This document shows positions 41,719 to 50,099 of a DNA stretch of 64,000 nt, one piece after another. Both the position numbers and the translations under genes were made by a program. Each line of letters opens with the position of its first letter. The first letter of the stretch is position 1. Source of the stretch: Parasaccharibacter apium (GTDB lineage: Bacteria > Pseudomonadota > Alphaproteobacteria > Acetobacterales > Acetobacteraceae). A model generated the notes under the pieces. That model saw only the letters and a program-made list of their open reading frames with translations, ran no database searches and was not told the origin of the DNA. The stretch is taken from contig NZ_MEJG01000001.1 of the NCBI RefSeq assembly GCF_002592045.1, forward strand, positions 1 to 64,000, in the 5' to 3' direction.

Positions 41719-41749
41719 AAAAACCCCGCCTTAAAGGCGGGGTTTTTTT
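41719..41749 (+). terminator. Strong intrinsic terminator after eno
   Basis: AACCCCGCC (41722-41730) pairs with GGCGGGGTT (41736-41744) around TTAAA, followed by seven T residues (41743-41749). The stem extends outward with flanking A and T. A textbook plus-strand terminator. Confidence 0.95.
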
Positions 41750-41790
41750 CACTCTGCTTCAGACCTTGCCTCTTTTAGAAAAGATTCATA

Positions 41791-41814
41791 GAATAAGACG
41801 TTATTACCTTATTC
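41791..41814. promoter_or_regulatory. Inverted repeat upstream of ftsB
   Basis: GAATAAG (41791-41797) and CTTATTC (41808-41814) are perfect 7-base arms around a 10-base spacer, ending 24 bases before the ftsB ATG. It could be an operator or an mRNA hairpin near the ribosome binding site; no known family box matches. Confidence 0.35.
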
Positions 41815-41838
41815 ATAAACGATGTTAGGAGAGCGGGG

Positions 41839-42162
41839 ATGATCATCTTTTTGCGGCGTGGTATGAGTACCATCTGCGCTCCCCTCTTGTTCCTACTATT
41901 AACTGCTTATTTTCTATGGAATGCCCTGCATGGGGACCTTGGGATCAAAGCGTATCAGCACCAAAAAACATTACAAACAGAAGCACAATCCGCTTTAGCT
42001 GACGCTCACAAAGAACAAACCATCTGGCGGAGGCGTGTGCTCGCCCTTAATGAAAGAGCTTTGGACCCAGATATGTTAGATGAGCGCAGTCGCGCAATGC
42101 TCAATAGCAGCCTCAAGGATGATCTTGTCATCCCATACGGAGAAAAGCACCCGCTTTATTAA
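41839..42162 (+). CDS. FtsB/DivIC-type septum formation protein
   Basis: A 107-residue bitopic inner-membrane protein of the cell-division FtsB/DivIC type. It has a short cytosolic N-terminus, one helix (about 12-31), then a predicted coiled coil (KAYQHQKTLQTEAQSALADAHKEQ, cited in part) and a C-terminal domain with DPDMLDERSRAML. In other bacteria this type recruits FtsL and FtsQ to the divisome. AGGAG precedes the ATG. It follows eno, as in many alphaproteobacteria, but here has its own promoter region after the eno terminator. Confidence 0.87.
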   Translation: MIIFLRRGMSTICAPLLFLLLTAYFLWNALHGDLGIKAYQHQKTLQTEAQSALADAHKEQTIWRRRVLALNERALDPDMLDERSRAMLNSSLKDDLVIPYGEKHPLY

Positions 42163-42186
42163 AAAGCATGATGAGATATCATCTAT

Positions 42187-42219
42187 AAAAAAAGCGGCCC
42201 CTCAAAGGCCGCTTTTTTT
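42187..42219. terminator. Bidirectional intrinsic terminator between ftsB and rpmG
   Basis: AAAAAAAGCGGCC (42187-42199) pairs with GGCCGCTTTTTTT (42207-42219) around a 7-base loop, with A and T tracts on both sides. It serves the convergent ftsB and rpmG transcripts. Confidence 0.92.
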
Positions 42220-42241
42220 TACATCACGCGATGCCGCCTTA

Positions 42242-42409
42242 TTACTTAATCTTTGCTTCACGAAAGACAACATGCTTGCGCACAACGGGGTCGTACTTAC
42301 GCACTTCCATCTTGCCTGTTGCTGTACGTGCATTCTTCTTCGTGACGTAGAAATACCCCGTATCTGCGGAAGAAACGAGACGAATCATAATAACATTTGT
42401 CTTGGCCAT
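42242..42409 (-). CDS. rpmG: 50S ribosomal protein L33
   Basis: A 55-residue ribosomal protein of the large subunit. Translation gives [20 protein letters not shown], then [20 protein letters not shown] and a C-terminal [14 protein letters not shown]. It lacks the CxxC zinc motifs, so it is the zinc-free type. GAGGG lies just upstream of the ATG. It is a single gene between the terminator and a 182-base gap. Confidence 0.96.
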   Translation of the reverse strand: MAKTNVIMIRLVSSADTGYFYVTKKNARTATGKMEVRKYDPVVRKHVVFREAKIK

Positions 42410-42591
42410 ACTACCCTCGGACTGCTGCCATGATGGGATGCCGCTTTACCATTTACTCAAGAGCAGCATATCCCCTAATACTTGGACGGGAGAATGATAC
42501 CTTGTGCCTTCCAGGTCAAGCCTTTTTGGTGGAAGTTCTCTCAGTAAAACGGATTATCATCATTTTCTCCCGCCCTATCACCGTCTTTCTC

Positions 42592-44379
42592 TTATTTATC
42601 ACCAAAATCATCCAACGAATCATAATGGTCATGCACAACATGATGCCGAGCTGAACCTTTCTTCCCGCCCATTCCAGCATGTTTATGGGACGGATGACGC
42701 CGCCCAGACGTAGCATGAGGCATAGCCACCCCAACTGTCTCGGAGAGCTTGATGACATCGCCCTCCCAATCATATCGACTGGCCTGATGAGGCCCAGCTG
42801 CGGGCCTATAATGCGGCATCGGAATAGGCCTCTGCATTACAGTAGAATCCCGCTCATACCGCGCTGGTTGTTTGGCACTCTCTTGAAGAGAGGCCCCTCG
42901 TACCTCATGAACCACCTTAATATTACCATCTGGACGAATAAGCGTGAACGTCCCATCCCCATTAGGAATAGACACCGTCCCCGGGGCAATCGCCTCAGCT
43001 GATGCAGCCACTTGCTCATGATGACGAGGGATGGACGACGATTTAGCACCGCCAACCCCCTCATCAAAATCATTCCCTTGACGAACAGAAGGTGTAGAGC
43101 TGTCCATCTCTTCAGGAATCACAGAGACGGCAGGCGGATTATGCGACAGGCCATTAATAACGGTATTCTTATTGGATTCATGCAGAGGTAACGCCCCTCC
43201 ACCCGCTGCAAAAACAGCAGCAACGTCATTATTATACCGACCAGAACGAGCCGAAGGCGGAGCCACTGTCGGTTTTCTATCCTGCCGGGGCACTTCCTTC
43301 TCCGCAACCGGCTCTGGCGCAGAGGGAACAACAATCGAGGGCAGCGGTGGCAAGGTAGCCTCATGTGTAGCCACTTCTTCACGGTGCGTAATAGCGGCCT
43401 CATGCGGGCTAGAAACAGGCAGTGCAGAGGCAAACGGCATCGTCTTAACAGGCTGCTGCGGTGCTGGTACTGCCTGAGCTGCCATCTCTTTTTGAGGCAC
43501 CATAGATGGTCGCTTAACTGGTGCAGCCGGTGGCAAAGGAGGGATAACAATCAAAGCAGGCGGCGGTAAGGTAGCTTTACGCACAGCCACTTCTTCACGG
43601 TGCGGAATGACAGCCTCATGCTGCCTAGAAACAGGCAGCGCAGACGCAAACGGCATCGTCTTAGCAGGCGGCTGCGGTGCCGGCGTTGCTTGAGCTGCCA
43701 CCTCTTTTTGAGGCACCAAAGACGGCCGCTTAACGGGCTCAGCCTGTGGTAAAGGAGGGACAACAATCAAAGCAGGCGGCGGCAAGGGGGCTTGTGCAAC
43801 AACGTTCTCTTTATGCCCCTCTTGCTGCGGCGGAATCGTAGCAGGAGACGCAGCTGAAACGGTATGATTCACACTCTTGAGCGCTTTGGCAGATTGAGCA
43901 GCCTCCTGCTCATCCAATGGCTCCAGATAAGCGGAAGCATTATCCTGCACATGCGACGGCAAGGTTTTATCAAGCGGCATTACAACCTTGCCAGAACCAT
44001 AACGCTTGCCGACACCTTCCCCAACCGTTATGCCCTGCCCATCGGCAAGTTGATGCTGCAAATCTGCTTCTAATTGCGGTCTTAATTGATGCCATTTATC
44101 AATAAAATGACTATTAGAGCGACTAACATCCTGCAAGCTAGGTACTGGGTCTGGCTGACCAGGCCAAATATCACCTTCCTCAGGTAAAATAGGCGTCGTA
44201 CTGACCACTTCGCCACGTACACGCCGGGCGACCTCACTCTGTGCATCAGGTGAATTAGGATTACCTAAAGGATTAAACATCTCCCCTGCATGTCTGTCCC
44301 AGCCTGTGCAACTTGCTGTCAAAACAGAGAGGATAAGGAGGCTCGCTCGCTTTATTTTATCTTCTTTGCCCTTTACCAT
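42592..44379 (-). CDS. Proline-rich repeat lipoprotein, unknown function
   Basis: 595 residues from ATG 44379. A basic N-terminus (MVKGKEDKIKR) and hydrophobic core end in the lipobox LTASC, so it is a likely outer-membrane or periplasm-facing lipoprotein with Cys near residue 24. The mature part has a conserved-looking segment (LPEEGDIWPGQPDPVPSLQDV) and then long Pro/Ala-rich disorder with two full 72-residue repeats (199-270, 271-342) plus the start of a third. Near the C-terminus GDGTFTLIRPDGNIKVV stands out, followed by a His-rich end (SGRRHPSHKHAG, ARHHVVHDHYD). A longer start (44478) would bury the lipoprotein signal, so I reject it. A role as a flexible envelope spacer is inference. 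Confidence 0.82.
   Translation of the reverse strand: MVKGKEDKIKRASLLILSVLTASCTGWDRHAGEMFNPLGNPNSPDAQSEVARRVRGEVVSTTPILPEEGDIWPGQPDPVPSLQDVSRSNSHFIDKWHQLRPQLEADLQHQLADGQGITVGEGVGKRYGSGKVVMPLDKTLPSHVQDNASAYLEPLDEQEAAQSAKALKSVNHTVSAASPATIPPQQEGHKENVVAQAPLPPPALIVVPPLPQAEPVKRPSLVPQKEVAAQATPAPQPPAKTMPFASALPVSRQHEAVIPHREEVAVRKATLPPPALIVIPPLPPAAPVKRPSMVPQKEMAAQAVPAPQQPVKTMPFASALPVSSPHEAAITHREEVATHEATLPPLPSIVVPSAPEPVAEKEVPRQDRKPTVAPPSARSGRYNNDVAAVFAAGGGALPLHESNKNTVINGLSHNPPAVSVIPEEMDSSTPSVRQGNDFDEGVGGAKSSSIPRHHEQVAASAEAIAPGTVSIPNGDGTFTLIRPDGNIKVVHEVRGASLQESAKQPARYERDSTVMQRPIPMPHYRPAAGPHQASRYDWEGDVIKLSETVGVAMPHATSGRRHPSHKHAGMGGKKGSARHHVVHDHYDSLDDFGDK
43320..43785 (-). repeat. 216-bp tandem repeat, two copies plus partial third, inside the lipoprotein gene
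   Basis: On the minus strand, unit A covers 43785-43570 and unit B 43569-43354. A third start is recognisable from 43353, where the sequence reads LPPLPSIVV in place of LPPPALIVV. The period is exactly 216 bases (72 codons), so the frame is kept. By eye the two full units differ at about 15 of 72 residues. Each unit holds KRPS(L/M)VPQKE and KTMPFASALPVS. Confidence 0.9.
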
Positions 44380-44478
44380 CTGAGGCGCATATCTCTTCCT
44401 ATAAACATCCTCCGATAAGAGGAGGAGACGATGCGCCCCTATCTGGGCTTTATATTTATCTAACTGATGTCCCACCAT

Positions 44479-45042
44479 TTATACCCGCATCCGTGCCACG
44501 GTTGCTTTAAGATACCCCGTCCCTGTCAAAAGGGTAGGAATTACAGACAACCAAAGCAATGCCGCGCCAATCACCCCGAAATATCGGGCTATATCATGAA
44601 AAGAATTAATAACCCCTTGCCCGAGGATGAGAAAACCTATAGCGACCATCTGCATCCCTGTTTTCCATTTCGCCAAGCGGGTCGATGGGATGGTCTGATT
44701 CTGAGACGCCATATATTCCCGCAAACCACTAATTAAAATCTCTCGCAGCATAATTAAAATAGCCGCATAAAGGGACCAAAACCGCAATCCCCCCGTCCCT
44801 GCCAGAGCCAACAATAAGCCCCCTACCAAAAGCTTATCAGCAATAGGGTCCATCATACGACCTAAATCTGAGGTCAACCCTTGCCGACGTGCCAAGGCCC
44901 CGTCCAGATAATCCGTCACACATGCCCCAACATAGAGAAAAAACGCAATATCTGCCCATAAGCCACCACCGGCGAGACATCCAATCAAAACCGGGATAAC
45001 AAGAATACGGAACAATGTAAGAAGATTGGGTAGGTTAATCAC
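44479..45042 (-). CDS. pgsA: CDP-diacylglycerol-glycerol-3-phosphate 3-phosphatidyltransferase
   Basis: An inner-membrane enzyme making phosphatidylglycerol phosphate. 187 residues with NLLTLFRILVIPVLI at the N-terminus and the CDP-alcohol phosphotransferase signature in DYLDGALARRQGLTSDLG followed by RMMDPIADK (D-x2-DG-x2-AR-x8-G-x3-D-x3-D). The start is GTG. It lies 53 bases after uvrC in the same direction, a conserved pairing. Confidence 0.95.
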   Translation of the reverse strand: MINLPNLLTLFRILVIPVLIGCLAGGGLWADIAFFLYVGACVTDYLDGALARRQGLTSDLGRMMDPIADKLLVGGLLLALAGTGGLRFWSLYAAILIMLREILISGLREYMASQNQTIPSTRLAKWKTGMQMVAIGFLILGQGVINSFHDIARYFGVIGAALLWLSVIPTLLTGTGYLKATVARMRV

Positions 45043-45095
45043 TACAAATCTCTATCCGGCAGGTCATGCCCCAACATATATCTCGGTCAGGGTTT

Positions 45096-47018
45096 TTAGG
45101 AGATGTCACTCTGTTCTCTTACCCATTCTGGATGGAAATATCCATAAATGACCTGCGCCATTTCACGATTAATTCCTGGTACATGTTCTAACTCCTCTAT
45201 AACGGCCTGTCGCACTTGCCGAACAGACCCAAAACGTGTCAACAACGCCTTCTTTCGGGCAGGCCCAATCCCCGGGATGTCATCCAACCCCGAATGAGTC
45301 AGCGCTTTTGAGCGGCCCGCCCTATGGGTTGTAATAACAAAACGATGCGCCTCATCTCGTAAACGTTGCAAGTAATATAAGACAGCATCGTTAACAGCTA
45401 ATTGAAACGGCTCTCGTCCTTCAACAAAAAACCACTCCCGCCCCGCATTACGATCCACCCCTTTAGCAATCCCAACGACTGGGATGGACGCAAGACCTCT
45501 CTCAATTAACATTTCTTTTACAACTCGTACCTGCCCTTTACCACCATCAATAAGCAATAAATCTGGCCATGTCTCACACCCCGCATCCTCTTCACTTAAC
45601 TGTGCAAAACGCCGACTCATAACCTCTTTCATCATTCCAAAATCATCACCAGGGGCAATGGGGCCACGAATAGAAAATTTCCGATAAGCTCGTTTCACAA
45701 ATCCCTCTGGCCCACCAACAATCATTGCCCCATAAGGGGCTTGGCCCATCAAATGAGAATTATCGTATACCTCAATTCTTTTTGGTGGAGCGGGCAACCC
45801 AAATAAATCTGCCACTTTCTGCAACAAGATGGCCTGGCCTGCGGTTTCTGCTAAGCGGCGTTCTAACGCTTCACGCGCATTAAGGATGGCATGATCTAGC
45901 ACATCCTTTTTCTCTCCTCTCTGCGGCTGGAGTAGCTGTACTTTATGCCCACGCTGTAACGTGAGCGCCTCTATAAGCAACGCCTCTTCTTGTGGGATGA
46001 TGTTTGTCAGTATCTGAGCAGGAGGCTGCTTATCTTCATAGAACTGAAGTAAAAAAGCCGCCAATATATCAGCTGCGAATGCATCCTCCGCATGACGTGG
46101 GTAGAAAGCGCGGTTCCCATTATTTCGTCCGCCCCGGATGAAGAAAACCTGTATGCAGCTCTGTCCCGCTTGCTGCCACAAAGCCACAACATCTGCCTCT
46201 CGAATAGTAATGGGATTAATCGCACCTGAGGCTCGAAGATTCGCAAAGCCGCGGATACGGTCCCGAATCAAAGCAGCACGCTCAAAAGCCATCTCCTCAG
46301 CCGCCTCTTCCATCTCTTTTGTGAGGCGTTGTTGTAGTTCCCGCCCCCCACCGCTGAGGAATTCTTTTGTCTGTTCTACTAACGCTTGATATTCCTGCGC
46401 GCTAATCCGCTCCACACAGGGGGCAGAACAACGCTTAATTTGATAAAGCAAACAAGGCCGGGTGCGGGATTCAAACACGCTATCGGTGCATGTCCGCAGC
46501 ATAAAAGCCCGTTGAATAACCTGGATCGTCTGATCCACCGCACGAGATGACGCAAAAGGCCCCCAATAAGTTGCTCCCTTTACCGGTTTCCCCCTTTGGC
46601 GCATCAAGCGGGGATAGGTATGGTCCCCACTCAGCAACAACCAAGGGTAAGATTTATCGTCCCGCAAGAGGATGTTAAAGCGTGGCTTCATCCGCTTGAT
46701 GTAATTGGCCTCCAGTAACAAAGCCTCAGCCTCTGTTCGCGTAACAACAATCTCCATCCCCACAGTAAGCGTTACCATCAAGCGGATACGCTCGGGCAAG
46801 CGAGAGAGAAGCGTGTAAGACGTAACACGCTTTTTTAAATTTAACGCCTTACCAACATATAAGACCTCCCCTTTACTCCCGAGCATACGATAAACGCCTG
46901 GAGTATCAGGAATCGTTTTTAAGGCTTTACGAATCGCAGCCACACCTTGAGGGATTTCAGCCATATCTCTTATTTTTCCGCTGATTTTTCCTAATTCTAC
47001 GGAGCCTCTCAAACTCAT
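45096..47018 (-). CDS. uvrC: Excinuclease ABC subunit C
   Basis: The dual-incision nuclease of nucleotide excision repair. 640 residues: a GIY-YIG domain ([20 protein letters not shown]), a Cys-containing linker ([20 protein letters not shown]), a UVR motif region, an RNase H-like domain ([29 protein letters not shown]) and C-terminal helix-hairpin-helix motifs ([13 protein letters not shown]). ATG 47018 has AGGA seven bases upstream; ATG 46964 is closer to the usual family start. The 249 bases upstream hold no gene, only AT-rich promoter-like DNA. Confidence 0.97.
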   Translation of the reverse strand: MSLRGSVELGKISGKIRDMAEIPQGVAAIRKALKTIPDTPGVYRMLGSKGEVLYVGKALNLKKRVTSYTLLSRLPERIRLMVTLTVGMEIVVTRTEAEALLLEANYIKRMKPRFNILLRDDKSYPWLLLSGDHTYPRLMRQRGKPVKGATYWGPFASSRAVDQTIQVIQRAFMLRTCTDSVFESRTRPCLLYQIKRCSAPCVERISAQEYQALVEQTKEFLSGGGRELQQRLTKEMEEAAEEMAFERAALIRDRIRGFANLRASGAINPITIREADVVALWQQAGQSCIQVFFIRGGRNNGNRAFYPRHAEDAFAADILAAFLLQFYEDKQPPAQILTNIIPQEEALLIEALTLQRGHKVQLLQPQRGEKKDVLDHAILNAREALERRLAETAGQAILLQKVADLFGLPAPPKRIEVYDNSHLMGQAPYGAMIVGGPEGFVKRAYRKFSIRGPIAPGDDFGMMKEVMSRRFAQLSEEDAGCETWPDLLLIDGGKGQVRVVKEMLIERGLASIPVVGIAKGVDRNAGREWFFVEGREPFQLAVNDAVLYYLQRLRDEAHRFVITTHRAGRSKALTHSGLDDIPGIGPARKKALLTRFGSVRQVRQAVIEELEHVPGINREMAQVIYGYFHPEWVREQSDIS

Positions 47019-47267
47019 CCACTATTCCTGTGGAAAAAGCTGTGAATACCCCAAGGGTAAAACGCCGCATCGTAGAGTTTCTCTTCCTTTCAATAGATTG
47101 CCTATTTTTTGGTCACTAAAAATAACCCATTGAAAAATAAGGATTTATAAAAGGTTTTCTAGAACGTAACACGTCTGCTTCCGCCTTTCTTCCCAATATA
47201 ACTGTCAATCCCGTTTCTGAAAAAAAGAGTGGACAAAATGCGATAACATCCACTTGAAAAGAGTAAT

Positions 47268-48296
47268 TTATGTTTGACTCTTCGTCATTCTTCGTTCTGC
47301 CTTTTCAAGCAATGTTAACATATTGCCACTCGCCACGGCTTGCAGCTCACTCTCATCTAACCCTTGGTCCCGTAGAGCCTGCAGCAATTGAGGTGTCTCA
47401 CCAGCATCCTGCCAGCCCTCTATGCCGCCCCCGCCATCAAAGTCGGAGGAGAGACCAACATGCTCCACACCTATCCGGCGGATAACGTACAGCACATGCT
47501 TCGCAAAATCCGTCGCTGTGCCACCACCGCCACGTTTTAAAAACGCCCCCATGGCTGTGATTTGGATGAGCCCACCACTCGCCTTCAACGCATCTAGCTG
47601 CCCATCATCCAGATTACGCGGATGGTCACACAAAGCCCGCACGCAAGAATGACTCGCAAAAACAGGCACCTCGGAAAATTCTACAGCCTGCATCATCGTC
47701 TTACGCGATGCATGTGAGACATCCACCAACATGCCATGACGATTCATCTGTTGAATCACACGGCGGCCCAACGAGGATAAGCCGCCATGCGCTTCCTCTG
47801 GGCCTTCTCGTACCACTGCGGAATCCGCTAAGAGATTATGCCCATTATGGGTAAGGGTCATATAACGCACCCCATAACGCTGAGCGAGCCAACCAATGCG
47901 GCTATCATCCTCTCCTATCGGATAACCATTCTCCATCACCGGGATGAGCGCGACGTCGCCATTTTGCGCCGCTTGCCGTATATGCGCGGCTGTGTGACAT
48001 AGAGCCGCCTGTCCCTCAAGATAATGGGGGACCATATCCTCTATTGCCTCTAACATAGCTTGCGCCCGCCGCCATGCCGCCGCATGACCAGCTTCATCAA
48101 GGCCTGCTTGTGGTGTATAGGCTGCCAAACAAGCCGCCCCTAACCCGCCCGCTTTCGCTTTGGGGACCGTAAACCGCCGCTCTACATCTCGCTGGGCGCA
48201 ATCAGCTTGGTCACGCTTGTGCCAACTGGGAAGGCCATCCGCCGTTTTTTCCTCCCACGGAATATCAATATGCGTATCCATGATGAAAATAGACAT
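47268..48296 (-). CDS. Membrane-dipeptidase-type metallopeptidase (peptidase M19)
   Basis: A zinc dipeptidase of the renal dipeptidase family. 342 residues with the HxD metal motif in MDTHIDIPWEE, the bridging glutamate in IPVMENGYPIGED, LTHNGHNLLADS, the metal histidines in LVDVSHASRKT and FASHSCVRALCDHPRN, and GLSSDFDGGGG near the end. I see no signal peptide, so it is probably cytosolic; substrates may be dipeptides from nutrients or cell-wall turnover. Confidence 0.93.
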   Translation of the reverse strand: MSIFIMDTHIDIPWEEKTADGLPSWHKRDQADCAQRDVERRFTVPKAKAGGLGAACLAAYTPQAGLDEAGHAAAWRRAQAMLEAIEDMVPHYLEGQAALCHTAAHIRQAAQNGDVALIPVMENGYPIGEDDSRIGWLAQRYGVRYMTLTHNGHNLLADSAVVREGPEEAHGGLSSLGRRVIQQMNRHGMLVDVSHASRKTMMQAVEFSEVPVFASHSCVRALCDHPRNLDDGQLDALKASGGLIQITAMGAFLKRGGGGTATDFAKHVLYVIRRIGVEHVGLSSDFDGGGGIEGWQDAGETPQLLQALRDQGLDESELQAVASGNMLTLLEKAERRMTKSQT

Positions 48297-48397
48297 CTAT
48301 AAGGCCCCTTCCTTCGCTATACGCTTCAATGTGGCGTAATGCGCCGTAATCGCAAGATCATACTTGAATTTTTCCGCTTAAAGAGGGATCAAAAGCC

Positions 48398-49195
48398 ATG
48401 CGTCTTATTACATGGAATATCAATTCACTTCGCCTCCGGCTGCCCCTCTTAACGCGTCTGAGCGAAGAATACGCCCCTGATGTCATCTGCCTTCAGGAAA
48501 CCAAGGTCCCCGACCCGCTCTACCCCCAAGAGGCGTTAACGGCCCTAGGCTATCCGCATCAGCTTTATCGCGGGATGAAAAGCTATAATGGCGTGACGAT
48601 TCTATCACGCATACCGTTAGAGCCCGCCCTACCTCATGCACCTGATTGGTGCGGCAAGATGGATTGCCGCCATGTTGCTGCGCGCCTTCATCCAGACTCC
48701 GGCCCGGTGAATCTTCATAATTTCTACGTCCCTGCTGGTGGCGATATACCAGACCCAGACGAGAACGAAAAATTCGCCCATAAGCTCGCTTTTTTAAAAG
48801 AAGCCAAAGAGTGGTTTACAGCCCACCCTCCTAAAAGAAGCATCCTTGTGGGGGATTTAAACATCGCCCCGCTAGAGCATGACGTATGGAGCCATAAACA
48901 GCTCCTCAAAATTGTTAGCCATACACCCATTGAGACATCCGGCTTGTTAGACTGGATGCACACAGGCTTTAAAGATGCCATGCGTACTGCCATCCCAGAG
49001 CCAGAAAAACTCTATACATGGTGGTCATATCGCAACCGGGATTGGAAGAAATCTAACCGTGGACGTCGATTAGATCATATCTGGACCACGCCAGATATTC
49101 TCCCCAACATGCAAAAAATCACCGTTCTCAGCGCGCTACGCGATTGGAAATCCCCCTCCGACCATGCCCCGGTCGTGATGGACATCACCCTCTAA
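48398..49195 (+). CDS. xth: Exodeoxyribonuclease III (AP endonuclease)
   Basis: Cuts DNA at abasic sites and trims 3' ends in base excision repair. 265 residues of the EEP nuclease fold with TWNINSLRLRLP, ICLQETKVPD, FYVPAGGD, ILVGDLNIAPLEHDVW, RRLDHIWTTPDI and the catalytic SDHAPVVMD. AGAGGG precedes the ATG. It is divergent from the dipeptidase and followed by a hairpin terminator. Confidence 0.97.
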   Translation: MRLITWNINSLRLRLPLLTRLSEEYAPDVICLQETKVPDPLYPQEALTALGYPHQLYRGMKSYNGVTILSRIPLEPALPHAPDWCGKMDCRHVAARLHPDSGPVNLHNFYVPAGGDIPDPDENEKFAHKLAFLKEAKEWFTAHPPKRSILVGDLNIAPLEHDVWSHKQLLKIVSHTPIETSGLLDWMHTGFKDAMRTAIPEPEKLYTWWSYRNRDWKKSNRGRRLDHIWTTPDILPNMQKITVLSALRDWKSPSDHAPVVMDITL

Positions 49196-49216
49196 CAATA
49201 CCACCCTATAAAGAGT

Positions 49217-49252
49217 GCAGGCTGACCTAACATGATAGGACCAGCCTGCTTT
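49217..49252 (+). terminator. Hairpin terminator between xth and the response regulator
   Basis: GCAGGCTG (49217-49224) pairs with CAGCCTGC (49242-49249), and the inner CCTA/TAGG extends the stem. TTT follows on the plus strand. It lies between convergent stop codons and probably ends the xth transcript. Confidence 0.7.
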
Positions 49253-49263
49253 AAAGAGCGCCT

Positions 49264-49965
49264 TTACAAATTAGGGTTAAGGCAATAGCCCCCACCCTCT
49301 GTTAGCAAAATCCCAGCTCGGCCATGAGCAGGCTCTATCTTTTGGCGAAGGCGATAAATATGGGTCTCTAATGTATGGGTCGTTACAGAGGCATGATACC
49401 CCCAGACCTCATGCAACAACACATCACGCTCTACTGGCTGCCCCCCAGCACGGTAGAGATATTTTAAAATGGCTGTTTCTTTTTCTGTCAGATGGATACG
49501 CCGCCCTGTTTTTTGATCCAAAAGCTGTTTATTTGCAGGACGAAACACATAAGGACCAATATCAAAAACAACGTCCTCACTATTTTCGAACAAGCGTAAT
49601 TGGGCACGCACCCGCGCTTGTAATTCCCCTACACGGAAGGGTTTAGCGACATAATCATTCGCCCCTGCATCAAGACCACGAATGACATCATCTTCATCAT
49701 GAGAGCCCGTCATGATGATAATAGGGATTGCTAAGCCTTTTTTACGCAATGCCGCACAAAATTCCCGGCCATCGCCATCGGGAAGATTCACATCCAACAA
49801 GACAATATTAATCCGCCCCTCAGAACGACCCAATACTTCCTCTGCAAGAGCAAGCGTGGTTGCGCGCTCTACCCGATAAGCCGCTCCCTCTGACAACTGA
49901 GCCGCTAAGACGGAACCTAAACCATCATCATCGTCAACAATTAATATTGAGTGACGAGTATTCAT
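49264..49965 (-). CDS. OmpR/PhoB-family response regulator
   Basis: A DNA-binding regulator, 233 residues. The receiver domain has the acidic pocket DDDD (11-14), the phospho-acceptor D58 in VLLDVNLPDGDG, the T/S in IMTGSHDE and the lysine in YVAKPF. The C-terminal winged helix ends in HTLETHIYRLRQKIEP and GGGYCLNP. No sensor kinase lies beside it, so its partner is elsewhere or it works alone. Its targets cannot be read here. Confidence 0.94.
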   Translation of the reverse strand: MNTRHSILIVDDDDGLGSVLAAQLSEGAAYRVERATTLALAEEVLGRSEGRINIVLLDVNLPDGDGREFCAALRKKGLAIPIIIMTGSHDEDDVIRGLDAGANDYVAKPFRVGELQARVRAQLRLFENSEDVVFDIGPYVFRPANKQLLDQKTGRRIHLTEKETAILKYLYRAGGQPVERDVLLHEVWGYHASVTTHTLETHIYRLRQKIEPAHGRAGILLTEGGGYCLNPNL

Positions 49966-50099
49966 GTCTCAAAAATCCTGTTCATAAATACAGTTCAGTT
50001 ACTGCACCGCCTCTACCATTCCCCAAAAAAAGGAAGCCTGAAAAGCATAGCACTGCAACTAACAACCAACACTACCCTAATCCGTTTAAAAACAGAAGG

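Noticed and set aside
43119-43766. Leu/Arg-rich open frames of 143 and 71 codons overlapping the lipoprotein repeats on the same strand
   Set aside because: They arise from the repetitive, Pro/Ala-coding DNA read in another frame; the lipoprotein frame is longer and has a real signal peptide.
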